From the IMG/VR virus record IMGVR_UViG_3300032820_000036, positions 1 to 39,234 of that record: a DNA stretch of 39,234 bases. One strand, written 5' to 3'. The first letter of the stretch is position 1, and every line of letters starts with the position of its first letter. This document shows, piece by piece, positions 15,501 through 26,900 of this stretch. The notes below the pieces were generated by a model that made no database searches, was not told where the DNA came from, and was given only the letters and a program-made list of their open reading frames with translations. Source of the stretch: a virus. The translations under genes and the position numbers were made by a program.

Positions 15501-15720
15501 CTATGGACCCGATGATACTGAATCCAACATGGAAGAATTGCATTTTCGCGATTCTTACCATGCGATGAGCGAGGCTTTGCCTCTATTCGATGGAGATACA
15601 GAAGTCCTTCCCTGGCCCGAGGGCTACGAACAGATTGGCCGGATTGCACTCAAACATACCCTGCCCCTGCCGTGTACGATCACGGCGATCATGGCGCAGG
15701 TAGTAACCCAGGATAGGTGA
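12562..15720 (+). CDS. Tail tubular protein B / nozzle (T7 gp12-like) with inserted beta domains
   Basis: A 1052-residue protein from GTG 12562, with GAGGAACTGA upstream. Residues 1-95 (SFNAGELSPTLDGRVDIGKY; NFIPLVQGGARKRSGTRFV) and about 600-900 (AWGELNGYPRTVTFFEDRLW; WAGTRANPQTLWASK-like) match nozzle proteins. Between about 100 and 390 lie extra beta-rich domains: an FCCH-like module (AVVTAASHGFEDGDRINISG) and a module with ALAVGMTVSGTGIPAGATIA followed by a related segment. Members of this family are usually shorter, so the insertion adds surface domains. The protein forms the tail tube tip from which DNA exits. Confidence 0.88.
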   Translation: MSKASAIQTSFNAGELSPTLDGRVDIGKYASGCSILENFIPLVQGGARKRSGTRFVKEVKDSNNPSRLIPFEFNTDQAYVLEFAHSEIRVFRDGGPVTGSPHTIVSTSAATPVSVTVSDEGTPITAITQASPAVVTAASHGFEDGDRINISGITGVAELNDREFTVAGKTADQFALLDVTGTISEDTTQITDATCDVNANTSATMDDTEDLKVGQTVDGAFSDATCITTLATTVTMTSNAALAVGMTVSGTGIPAGATIASIPGGGTTFVLSAAATVASSPGTVSLEFNPIAAGTTVAAIDAGGTAFTLSAAALSDKDNVTLKFGGPWVSGGSVTGHRLLTNDELFLDGTGIDSIDGRFWTISRTGALTFTLDSSINPGEASTVGTAARIFKLASPYSSEALGSMQYAQSADVLYIAHPDYPPHKVTRTEHDAWTITEIVFDDPPFEPRNTDTDITVKVSTHDKEVGETVWLEQIGGVDSGSTDNPIFAQSMEGSHFKISELIPSNHGLWEAASDNIRYSGTPVIYIEDVQDGYTAYWENNVYRLRFIDGQSGTSAPVHDTGTESDGKWQWEFLHSGSGHGKIISASANGINAQVEIINPFPVSVVSTDDPYPEATHRWARGAWGELNGYPRTVTFFEDRLWWGGTRANPQTLWASKTSDYENHQIIDLDESALVLTINTDKVNVIEWINAGKVLVIGTAGGEFVCSAAVEAEALVPGNVRVVRHSTYGSKTKVLPQRVEQVLLFVQRAGRKMREFVYNSSVDSFVAPDMTVLAEHITRGGMTELAFQQEPNRLIWATLGNGNLICFTYERAQEVVAWHRHELGGEDVFVESIASIPHPNGDKDQLWLIVKRTVDGATKRYIEYMESDWDRFDEVDAAFFVDSGLSYDGDPTTTLTHLEHLEGETVTILADGATHPDQTVSDGQITLTRSCEKASVGLAYSSTLQTMRIEAGAADGTAQGKTKRFTNVVFRLDQTGSGLFYGPDDTESNMEELHFRDSYHAMSEALPLFDGDTEVLPWPEGYEQIGRIALKHTLPLPCTITAIMAQVVTQDR

Positions 15721-15725
15721 CGTAG

Positions 15726-16361
15726 ATGGCTATCTCTTCCCCATACGCTTCAAGCACTACTAATTGGGCCGCCTCCCAGCAGGCTCTCGGACAAACCGCG
15801 CCGTCTGCGGCGTGGACGTCCGCACATCAAGCGTCTATCGGCGGCGGCGGCGGCGGCGGCGGCGGCATAGGTTCTGCTGCCGGGTGGGCCGGTGCCGCTA
15901 TGGCTGCGGCGTCGATATATTCCAGCATTAGCGGCTCGCTCATGTCTGCGAAGGCGATGAAGATGGAGGCGAGAGCGGCCCAGGCCGCTGCCGAGTACAA
16001 CGCATTGTTGGCCGAGATCAATGCTCGCGCTGAGATGAATCGACAGCGGCGTATTGCTCGCCGCGCCTTGTCTTCGCAGTTTACCCAGATGGCTGGGAAG
16101 AGCGGTGTGGTTGCTGAAGAGGGAGGCTGGCTCGAGGCTTTAGCCTGGAATGCTGGCGAGTACGAGAGGGGCGCAATGAACGCCTGGTACTCAGGAGAAC
16201 TAACGGCAGGGCTGGATCGTTCTCGCGGGGAGGTAGCCAAGAGTGTCGGCAAGGCGCGAGCAGCCGCCGAGATCACTTCCGGCGTAGGTAGAGCTGTTGG
16301 CTTTGGGGCTTCCCTGCTGATTGGTGGCGCTTACAAGACCATCGATGAAGTGTCGCCGTGA
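15726..16361 (+). CDS. Internal virion protein (T7 gp14-like position)
   Basis: A 211-residue alanine/glycine-rich protein with a nine-glycine run (38-46), a hydrophobic segment (about 47-75) and a long alpha-helical region rich in arginine and glutamate (about 75-120). The order gp12-like, this, helical protein, giant protein parallels the gp14-gp15-gp16 ejection proteins of T7, which leave the head and form a channel across the cell envelope. Function is inferred from order and composition. It contains one copy of a 30-bp repeat also found in the giant gene. Confidence 0.75.
   Translation: MAISSPYASSTTNWAASQQALGQTAPSAAWTSAHQASIGGGGGGGGGIGSAAGWAGAAMAAASIYSSISGSLMSAKAMKMEARAAQAAAEYNALLAEINARAEMNRQRRIARRALSSQFTQMAGKSGVVAEEGGWLEALAWNAGEYERGAMNAWYSGELTAGLDRSRGEVAKSVGKARAAAEITSGVGRAVGFGASLLIGGAYKTIDEVSP
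15840..15866 (+). repeat. (GGC)9 microsatellite in coding sequence
   Basis: Nine GGC triplets encode nine glycines. In-frame length changes by slippage would be tolerated. It runs into the 30-bp repeat. Confidence 0.9.
15860..15889 (+). repeat. 30-bp exact repeat, copy 1
   Basis: These 30 bases recur exactly at 24042-24071, in the same reading frame, encoding GGIGSAAGWA in both genes. Flanking bases differ. Confidence 0.9.
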
Positions 16362-17998
16362 AGATTCCCAGGATCGAGGCTGGCCCCGCAGAGTTCGGGA
16401 GACGTGCTGACCCTGGCGATATGGGGAGTGGTGCCGGTGCTCTTGCGAGTGGTCAAGCGGCTAAGGAACTTGGGCAAATTACACTTGCGCTATTTGAGCA
16501 AGAAATGTCTTCCAAAGTGGCGGCTGCTTCAGCGAGTGCTGGCAGTGAGTTGAACGATCTGCGCCTGGAAGTAGAGCAGGAGCCCGATCATCACAAGCGC
16601 AGTGAGTTGTATTCGACTGGATCGAAGAAGATCACCGATAAATTTCGCCAAGGTTTGATGTTCCCGAAGTACAAGAGTCTCTACGATTCTCGCATTTCAA
16701 AAACTCTCAATGGCAATCGCCTTAGCGTTGCCCAGAGTGTGCGCCAGTCACAGATCGACTCAAGTCGAGCGGATCGCAGGAGCTCCATCGAAAACTTTCA
16801 CGATCAGTACAAAAACACCATTGACGAATCAGTACGCAAAGACTTGCGTGACCAAATCCATGAGCAATGGGATGAGGGTGTAGAGGGTGGTTTGTGGACT
16901 GCGGATTATGCAGCGCAACAAAAGATCATTTCCGACAACCGATTTGAAACTGAACATCTCATCACCCAGAGCCAGATTGCTGCTGATGAAATCATGGACG
17001 AAGAATCGAACCCGAATAAGCGAGTGGCGCTAGCTCGCAAGAGGTACACGGGTGTAATGCGCGACCAGGTGGTGACTCGCTTGGAGCATCGAAACACTGA
17101 AGAGTTGAACGCTCAAGTGAAGGCGCACAATGTCCGGAAGAAGCAGTTGATCCTCCAGGCGTACAAGGAAGGTCCGGATAGGCTTACTCGAGAAGCCTTT
17201 ATGGAGATTGCAGCTCGCGAAAAGTTGCCGTCTGAAGTGATTTCTCCTGTTCTAACCGCGATAAAGTTGGCCGAAACGCGGGCCAACCCTTTGGAACTTT
17301 CGGAAGCAGAGGCGCTCAAGGCGCAGTTGTGGGAAACAAATAGCCAGCGTCTGTTTTTTCAGTTGATGGGAGAGGCTCAGAATTTTACGACTCGACCGCA
17401 TTTTCTCAGAAGGAATTTGTGGGCGGAATATGGAGCTCATATTGACGATAAGCTCTTGCAGAAACTTCTCGCTGAACAAGGCGAGGGGACTGCAAAGCTC
17501 GGCGTAGAATGGGCAAAACGGATTGAGCGCAAAATGGCCCAGTTGGGCCTCCCGGTAACTGCCGCACAGTATGCGGAGGAATCTGAGAAGGTTGCCGAAT
17601 CTGAAAATTTTCGAGCAAGAGCGTTGACCCACATTGAAGTTGCGACTGAGGCAAAAGGCTTGCCTCTCACGGAAACGGAAGTCCAAGGGATACTTGATGT
17701 TCTTGGCGATAAAATTGTGATAGATGAAGGACACATTTTTGATACAACGATTCGTCGTTACCAGGTCACGCCGGAAACGGAAGTTGACTGGCCCGATGAT
17801 GCTACTGAACAGCAAATACGCGATGTACACGGGCTTGGGAATCGGGATGATGTGGACGCCCTCGAACTAATCCGAAAGACTTTTGCAGAGATGGTATTTG
17901 GCAAATCCCTAATTCCTCTCCCTGAGCGGTACAAGGCGAGTCCGCCACAACAACCACAACGGACTGGCCCCGGCGGTACTGGCCGAAGCGGTCGATGA
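16358..17998 (+). CDS. Internal virion (ejection) protein, T7 gp15-like position
   Basis: A 546-residue, almost entirely helical, charged protein. It starts at GTG 16358, overlapping the upstream stop as GTGA. Heptad-like stretches lie at about 45-130 and 200-260, and the C-terminus is a proline/glycine tail (SPPQQPQRTGPGGTGRSGR). No catalytic motif is visible. Its place before the giant protein and its composition match internal core or ejection proteins. The start of the giant gene overlaps its stop as ATGA. Confidence 0.78.
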   Translation: MKIPRIEAGPAEFGRRADPGDMGSGAGALASGQAAKELGQITLALFEQEMSSKVAAASASAGSELNDLRLEVEQEPDHHKRSELYSTGSKKITDKFRQGLMFPKYKSLYDSRISKTLNGNRLSVAQSVRQSQIDSSRADRRSSIENFHDQYKNTIDESVRKDLRDQIHEQWDEGVEGGLWTADYAAQQKIISDNRFETEHLITQSQIAADEIMDEESNPNKRVALARKRYTGVMRDQVVTRLEHRNTEELNAQVKAHNVRKKQLILQAYKEGPDRLTREAFMEIAAREKLPSEVISPVLTAIKLAETRANPLELSEAEALKAQLWETNSQRLFFQLMGEAQNFTTRPHFLRRNLWAEYGAHIDDKLLQKLLAEQGEGTAKLGVEWAKRIERKMAQLGLPVTAAQYAEESEKVAESENFRARALTHIEVATEAKGLPLTETEVQGILDVLGDKIVIDEGHIFDTTIRRYQVTPETEVDWPDDATEQQIRDVHGLGNRDDVDALELIRKTFAEMVFGKSLIPLPERYKASPPQQPQRTGPGGTGRSGR

Positions 17999-20900
17999 GT
18001 TCCTCCCCGTACACAGATGAAGAAGTGCGCGCTGCTGGTGAGGCCGTGCGACTGCGTATTGCCGAAGAAGAGAAGGCAAAGGCGCGTAATCTCATTTCTG
18101 CGCGTTCTCGAGAGGAAGCGCCAAATCGGTTTGAGGCGCTCCAGTTGGAATCGCGTACCGGGGTTCCAGTAGATACGGTAGAGCGGAACCTCCCCGAAGT
18201 TCGATCGATGGATACGGCGAACGGTCTGGATCCCAATCGCGTGGCTACCAGTCCTGCTACGTCCAATTTGCTTTCCGGGCCTCTGGCTCCGATGGCGATG
18301 AAGGAGATCGCCGAGTCCCGTACTAAGAATGTACGTCCGACACTCGCTCCACTTTGGAGCCAGCCCTCGGAAGTTACGAGCCCTGTTGCCCAAGCTGGAT
18401 ATGGCGATGTGGCTTCGACTTCGCTCGATCGCGGGTCGTACATCGTTGACGTTGGTTTGTACGGCTCCCGTATTTTGAATGGCACGGCCAGCCCGATGGA
18501 TCGGATTCGCTTTGCGGAGTTGCGCCGCCAGGGGGCTCCCGTGGTTCCCGATTTACCAGGGTACGCGGATGACGTACTAGGAATGCTTGTCGAGCAGGCT
18601 CCAATTATGGGGAGCGTCCTTAGCTATGCCGGAGTAGGAGCTGCTACTGGGGCTGCCATTGGTGCGACGGCGTTTGGTGCGGGGGCCGGTCCAGGCGCGC
18701 TTCTTGGTGCCGGGGGCGGAACCTTTGTTGGCGCTTTCAACCTCGAGGCTGGGAATGCCCTGGCGGAAGTGATGGATGCCGCTGATGAGCTGAAGGCCAG
18801 CGAAGGCATTGAGATATCGGAGGATGTTCTCCACTGGACTGCGAGGTTTGTTGGACTCGTCAATGCTGGCATCGAGGTTACCGGGTGGGGGATAGTTTCT
18901 CGCGTTTTCGGATTAAGCGCCCTGGTGAAGGGACTTTCCAGAGATGCGGTAAAGCAAATACTCAAGTCGAAAACACTTCGACCCCATCTGAAAAAACTTG
19001 CAAAGCGTGTAGCCACGGCGGGGGCCGTTGGGTCAGTAGAGGAGTTCAGCCAGGAAGCTGTCAATGTAGCCGCTACCCATTTTATCATTTCTAACGCGAA
19101 GGGCGAAGATCTCGTACAAAAGCCGTCACGGGAGACTTGGGAAAGACTTTTCAAGGCGTGGGCTGCTGGCTTTATCGTCTCATCCTTTTATGGCGCTCCT
19201 GCTCATGCGGTTATGGCGGGTATTGAAAACGTATCGGCGAATAGGATTGCAAGGAGAAAGGAGGGGATCCTCGACAAGCTGGTTGAGTTTGTCGGCAACA
19301 GTAATTTGCCAAAAGCTGATGCGGCCAGGTTCAAGGAGTACCTGCAAAAGGTGATCGAGGAAGGTGGCGGCGATCCCAATATGTACATCGATGCGAGATC
19401 CGTGGCTGCCTATTTCGAGGCAAACGAAATCGAACTAAGCGAACTTGCGGAAGCGATCCCCGATGTGTTTGCCCAGTTGCCGGAAGCTCTTGCTGCTGGC
19501 GTTGATCTCGTAATTCCGATAGCCGACTACGCCACCTACCTAAGCGAGCACCATGAGGGTCTGAAGGCTCACGTTCGGCACGGGCTCAACGCTCCGAGCC
19601 CAGCGGAGGTGGGCGAGAACGAGGCCCAGGCTGAGTCGGATCTCGGGGAGGCTCTGACTAATCTTGACGAGGAAGAGGCGGCTGCGGCCAGCGCGACCCC
19701 TGGGGAGAGAATAGCCCAGGCGTACCTCCAGAAACTTGTCAGCGAGGGCGTCTACAGTCCCGCGGATGCCCACCAGCATTCTCAGGTGCTGGGGGCATTC
19801 ATGGAGGAACGCATTCAACGGAGGATCCGCGAAGAGTCCGACCGCCTTGGGAGGGAGTTGACTTCCGAAGAGGTCGAGGCAATTACCGAAAGGCTGGTGG
19901 CTCAGGCCGAGGCGGTTGCGGTGGAGGGCTGGGGAGCGTTGGATGTCCCAGCCCGTCCCACTTTCGAGCAGGCCCTGGAGCGTATCGATATGAATACGCT
20001 TCTGGATGAGATCCGATCGGGCGTTACCCCCGAGGTCAAGGGGATGTCGAGAACCCCGATTCTCAATGAGATCCGTCGCCAGGGCGGCGTTGCGACTGTT
20101 CATCAGACTGCCGGTGGATGGGTCCAGAGCCCTCTGGCTGCCGAGCTGGAGGCTCTTGGTGTTACCCCGAAGACCAACCCCGGTTTATTTCGGGATCCGC
20201 GCAACCGCGCAAAGTGGTCACAGGCGAAACGGCAGGAGGTTCCAGCCCCCAAGGCTGACTTCGATTCTTTCGACTGGACCGATAACGAGTTGCTTCGCGG
20301 CCCAACCGATGATTTCGGACGGCCTACAGACTTCGATGATTTATACGATGCGATAAGGGAAGAGCTCGCCGGGACTCCTCGCCGCACCGAAGCGGAGTCC
20401 CAGAAGATCGTCGATTTCCAGATCCCTCGCGAGCAACTCAGCGCGATCCTCGACCAGCTCGGCGTTGATCTCGAGACAACTACGAACGAAGAAATCATCG
20501 AGATGCTGCGGCAGCAGTTCCAGGTGGATGAGGCAGTCGAAGCTGACGCCCCTGGAGAGCTAGACGATGGCAGCGAGTTGTTCCAAAAGGCGAAGCTGGA
20601 AGACCAGATTCCTGGGCTAAAGGGGATACTTCCTTACCTTTCGGAGTCTGAAAAGGCGAAGCTCCGAAAAGATACCGGGCGCAGATTGGTTTCCATTTTT
20701 CAGGAGATGCCGGATGCAACAGAGCTAGCCAGCTTGGCATTCGCTGGCAGGGCGAAACGCGGATGGTATCGCGATAGCGCCAAGGCGTTGGTGGATATTT
20801 TTGGCATCGATGACGCGCCCAGGTTCGCCGCCCTCTTGGCAGCATTGTCGCCCCAAACCTCTGTTGAGGTGAATGCGCTGAATGCGTTGAATGTTTGGGT

Positions 20901-23900
20901 CAACTGGGTAAAGGCTGGGAGGCCGACTGGCAAGAAGGCGATTCTCCGCGTCATGGGTGATTCGGTCCTTGGAGATAAGGGCATCGAAAGCGTATTGGGA
21001 GCATGGCGGAATAATTCAATACGGGCGCTGTCATCGAAAGACCCCGGCTCCCTGGTTATCTCTGGCCCTAAAGTCAATTCCTTCATGCTGAATTTGAGGG
21101 GATTCGTTGACGAAGTCACAAACGATGCGTGGATGGCAAATGTCTTAGGGGTGGATCAAGAAATTTTCAGCGGCGCTATCAATGTTGCAGGGACAGATGC
21201 CGGTAAGGGTCCAGGGTATCTGGCTGCATCTGCGTTGATACGGAAGGCTGCGGACATTGTTTCTCGTAGGACGGGCGAGAATTGGAGCCCCTCAGAGGTT
21301 CAAGAGACTGTGTGGTCTTGGGCCAAGGCTCTTCTGGAGCAGAGGCTTTCCAAGGATGAGGCTCGCAGCGCGCTGAAGCTGGTTCGCGAGCAGGGTGGCC
21401 CTGACGTATTGCGGTTAGCCGATACGCCGGATTTTGCGGTACTCTTTGCAAATGGCATCTACAGGAAAATCCTTGAAGCCGGTGGGCTCGGAGAAGCCGC
21501 AGAGTTTGCAGCTCGCAGTGGACAGGCTGCTCGACGTGCTCGAGGAAGAGGGCGAGGCCCTGGCGGGCAAACGCCTGGAATTGCAAAAGATCGTTTTGAG
21601 GCCGATCTCCGAAGGGCCGCGAAAAGGCTAGACCGTCTAGCGGAAGCTAGGGCGGCTGCCAAAGCAGCGAAGACCCTCGAGCAGGCTGCGGTTCTGCGAG
21701 TTGATAAGCCCTCTCTCCCTGGCGTGTGGGTAGATTTCTCTGGCGCTGGCACGGTCGAGGCTGTGCTGGAAGGCGTCGAGGGCGTGGGTGCCACCGAGTA
21801 CAAGCCCGAGATCATTGCCCAGTACAACGAGGCCCACGGGACCAACTACGAGGCCGCCGATGTAAACGAGGTGGACCCGGCAGACATTGCCGCAGCCAAG
21901 CCCACTCTCTACGAAGCGAGCCCCGTCTGTAAGAATTTCTCCAAGGCGAAGGCACTCGCCCAGGCAGACGAGCTCGATCGGAAGTCTGCGGAGACTGTCG
22001 CCAACGTAATCCGCGTAGCGGAACCGCCTTTGGTTGTGGTCGAGAACGTGCCGAAGTATGCCGATACGGCGCTGTTCAAACTCATCACCGACGCCTTGGA
22101 TGAGAAGGGCTATACCTGGGAAGTTGTTATTCACGATGCTGCTGATTACGGGGCGGTTCAAACTCGTAAGCGGATGATCTTGCGCGCGGTGAAGGACGGA
22201 AAGCTGCCAGCTCGCCCAAAGGAGCAGGCTCCAGGCGATTGGTTTACTGCGGTCGAGGATTTGCTGGACGCAGCCCCGGATGCCACGATACCCCCGGTAG
22301 AGATGGGGCGTCTGCGCGAGATGGAATCACGCGGGAAGCTGGATTTCGACAAGCCGATCATAACTATGGGCGGGTCTGCATTTCGCGGAAGTTGGGCCGC
22401 ATCCAATGCCGGCGGTCCATCCCCAACGCTCAAGGCTTCCAACGAGGTTCCCCGGATCATTATGCCGGATGGGCGTGTAAAGCGCGTCACTCCCAGGATG
22501 ATGGCGCGTCTCATGGGGTTGCCCGATTCGTATCCCGTGCCAGAAAACAAAAGGCTTGCGAAGACTGTCCTTGGCAACGGTGTCCACGGTGCCACTACGC
22601 GGGCTTTGATCCAGCCCCTGGTGGATCAAGTGACGCCCCAGGCTGCGACCACCCTCGAGCAGTCCCCAGTCCCCGATGCGGAGCGCCCTCTTGGTGGCGT
22701 CTTCTATTCCGCCCTGGGCCGTGCGCTTCGCACTTCCAAGCAGCGAAAGATGACTGTGCAGCAGCTCCGCGGTTTGCTCAAAAAGGAGCGCGTGAAGGAA
22801 GAGGAGATTGTCTGGACTGGCCTCGACGAATTTCTCGAGGGTCTGGATCCCAAGGACAAGATTGATCTCGGCCTCCTGCTGGACAATATAAGCCTGGTCC
22901 AGGTCGAAGAGGTTGTGCTGGGTAAGTCGAAAATGGATGAGCTCCCAGATGAAAGAGCGTTGTGGGACGATTTGAATGATCCTGTCGGGTGGAAGATGCC
23001 AGATTTGGACTCTGCCGAGGCTCGCGATGTGGACGCGCCTGCGCCGTACAAAGATATAGTCGGAGAATCCGACGGAGAAGAATTCAAGTATCGAGTTTAC
23101 CTCTGGGAGGAGGGCCAGGATGTCTGGGTCAGGAGATCGCCTGATGACCCAGGCCAGACCGCGCTCTTAGAGATTGTGCCAGATGCGGAGTTTCCAGGGA
23201 CTCTTATTGACGCGGCGGTACAAACGATACTGAAAGATTTAGAATCTCGATTAAGTCCAGAACGGGAAAAGTTCGTTGGGGAACCCAAGTTCGACTCCCC
23301 TTCCTATCAACTCCCCGGCGGCAAGGACTATCGGGAGACGTTGATTACGTTGCCGCCCATCCATCACACTGCCGATATCGAGGCGCGAATTGACAGCCTG
23401 GAAAAGGGTAAGGAGTTCGCAGAAGGTGCGGACTGGGACGAGATGGATGCAGAGGTGCAGCGCCTAAAGGCATTGAGAAAACAGGACCGGCTATTCACCG
23501 GCGGCCACATGGGCGGTGTCGCCCCCAACATCCTGGTACACGTTCGCTGGAATGTTCGCACTGGACCCAACGGCGAGAAGATCCTTTTCATCGAAGAGAT
23601 CCAAGATGATTGGGCGAAGGCAGGGCGGAAGAGTGGGTATGCTGGGGCTTTTCCGCAGGAGGTGGTTGATGCTGCCGTTGCTGGAGGCATGACAGAAGAA
23701 GCGGCTGTGGCGGATGTTCGCCACCTCATGGAGGAACCGCTAGACGCGGAAGGCAGGCCGACAATGGACGAGTGGGCTCGGCTAATTAGTGCCACCGAGT
23801 ACAGCTCTATCGACCTGAACGAAGTTTTCCACGATCGCCGGGACAGAGGCGTCCCCGATCGCCCCTTCAAAACGTCCGGTGCCAGCACCATGCTTGCCTT

Positions 23901-26900
23901 CAAGCGGATGGTCGCCTACGCGGCAAAGAACGGTTTCGACTCCGTGGCTTGGACAACCGGCAAGGTTCAGGTGGAACGCTACGAGAGCGCGCTGCGCCAG
24001 TCGGTGGATGAGATCGAGTGGGAGCCGGGCCGGGTATCCGCCGGCGGCATAGGTTCTGCTGCCGGGTGGGCGCGTCCGAGCCATGTGAGTTTTATAAAGG
24101 ATGGCGAAGTCGTTCTGGACATGGACGTTGTAACCGAGACTGGGCTGGTGCTTACGACTTCGACGGGTGGCGAGGATGCAATCGGTGGACCCATCGAAGC
24201 GGTGGTGGGCAAGGATATCGCCTCGCAGATCCTCGACTCTGAGGAGGGCTCCGTCTCCGAAGAAAACCTCACGATCGGCGGCAAGGGATTTGAGGATATC
24301 TATGACAAGACCCTGGTGAAGGGCGCGAACAAACTAGGCAAGCCTTTCGGTACGAAGGTTGGGCGAATTGATGTGGGTACCGCACCAGGCCGATACGTTC
24401 CTGAAGGTCTTGACCAAACCTTCAGATACGAAGTCCACCTCGAGTCGGAACATGGGGACACGTTTTACGATTCTTACGAGACGATGGATGAAGCCCAATT
24501 CGCTGCGGCGTCCTACAGGACTGATATGCCAGAAGGACAGTGGTCTGTAATCGACTCTGAAAGTACAAAGGAAGGCCAGGGGACTCCCGTCCATAATCTC
24601 CCCATCACCGACAAGCTCCGGGCCAGCGTTGCGGCGGAGGGGTTCTCGTTGTTCCAGGCCGCAGCCGGAGGACCGCGAGGGCAGATCCGCTTCGATGCCG
24701 AGATGGAAAATATCGTCATACGATTCACCGAGGCCAGGGATTTGAGTACCGGGCTCCATGAGCTGGCGCATCTGTTCCTCGAGATGATAATGCAGGACGT
24801 GACACTCTCTGAATTGAATCGGGGTGGAGCCGCAGGCGCAGAACTTGCCAAGGATATGGAGGCCATTCTCAACTTCCTTGGGGTTTCGTCACTCGAGGAA
24901 ATTGAGACAGAGCACCATGAGAAGTGGGCCAGGGCGTTTGAGGCATACCTTCGCGAAGGGAAAGCGCCTTCAGTCGAATTGCAGTCTGCCTTTAAGCGGT
25001 TCAAGGCGTGGCTCATACAGATTTACAAAAGCCTTCGCCAGTTGAATGTCGAGCTGAGCCCGGAGATTCGCGAGGTTTTCGACCGGATGCTGGCGAGCGA
25101 GGAGCAGATCGCCCAGGCCAGGGATGCCGATATTCGGATGCAGCCCAGATTTGAAAGCGCGGAAGTTGCCGGCATGACTGACGGGGAGTTCGCAGAATAC
25201 GAAGCGTCTTACGATCGGTGGATGTCGCCGGCGCAGGAGCGGACATTGCGGGCCGCCTTGGCAGAGAAGAAGCGCGAAGGGACGAAGGTCTGGAAGCAGA
25301 ACTACGCGAAGATGCGGGCCGAGGTTGAGGCCGATATCAATTCCCAACCCGTCTACCGCCTTCGCCACTGGCTCCAACATGGGAAGTTTCTAGACGAAGA
25401 AACCCCAGAGGATCTCGAGCACGTTCGCCTGGATCGAGACATTCTGAAGAAACGCTACGGCAGGGCAATCTTGAAAGCGTTGGGAGGCGCTGGCAAGTAC
25501 GGGATGTGGCAGAAGGACGGGATCGGCCCGGATGCGATGGCCGATCTATTTGGTTTTGTTTCGGGAGATGCCCTGGTTCGCGCCTTGCAGCAATCGATCA
25601 ATCGCGACCAGGCCATCGATGAAGAAACGTCTCGCCGTATGAAGGAAGTCTACGGCGATATGCTGAATGACGGCTCGCTCGCGGAGCTCGCGCTTGATGA
25701 ATTGGAGAGTGACGAGAAGGGCAATTTCCTTTCGCGGGAACTGCGAGTGCTCGCCAAAAAGGCAGGAGCCCCTGGTACTCCGCAGGCCGTCTCCAAGAAG
25801 ATCGCCAAGAGGATGATCGCCCAGAAGCGGATCCGCGATTTGCGTGCTGACATTTTCCGGCGCGCGGAGCAGCGAGCAGCTCGGGAGGTTCTGGATGCCG
25901 TCGATGCTCAGAACTGGCAGGAGGCCCACGCCGCTTCCATGCGCCAGTTGCTCAGTCACTTCTTGGTGCTCGAGGCTACCCAACGTAAAGAGCAAACCAC
26001 GAAGTGGCATCTCTACCTACGCACGTTTGACGATAAGAAAAAGATCGAGAGGATTGGCAAGGCGGGAGGGGACCACCTCCAGCAGATATTCAATCTTCTA
26101 GACCGCTTCGATTTCCGAAAGATCAGCAACAAGGAAGCTGACCGCCGTCAGCGCCTGGCCGAATGGATCACGGAGAAAGAAGCAGAAGACGAGACGGCTG
26201 AATATGTGATCGACGATCGTCTGAGAGACGAGGCGTTCCGATCCCCCTGGCGGAACCTTACGGTCGAAGAGCTAGAGAGTGTTGTCGATGCTGTGAAGAA
26301 CATCGAGCACATGGCGATGCTCAAAAACAAATTGCTTCTCGCAAAGGACAAACGCGAGTTCGATGCCAAGGCCGAGCTCGCCGCCGAGACAATCGAAAGA
26401 AACCGCCGAAGCGCAAAGCCCATCCCGAAAGAGCACCATCTCAAGGAAACGGCCAAAGACCTAGCTGGCAGTTACTTTGCCAGCCACCGAAAGATTGCCA
26501 GCTTGGTGGAAGAAATGGATGGTCGCGAACTGGGTGGTCCGCTGTTCGACATGATCCTTCGCCCTATGGATGAGCAGTCATCGTGGGAAACCGAGGAGCG
26601 CGTAAAGTCTGCCGAGCGGCTCCATGAGTTGATCAAGCTCTACACCGATATCCCGCTGTTTGGATCAGAGAAGGCCAAGCAAGTAGCGACGAAGTTGACC
26701 CTGGGCTTTGTCGATCGAGTTCGCCCAGAGTTGTCTTTGCCGAAGCTGGTCCCAGGAACTGCCGATATTCATTTGTCAAAGATTGGCCGAATCGTGGCCG
26801 TGCTCAATACAGGCAACGCTGGGAATATGCAGCGGTTGAGGGATGGCTACGGGTGGTCCCCCGAAGATATCCAGGCGATTCGCAATAGCCTCTCCAAGGA

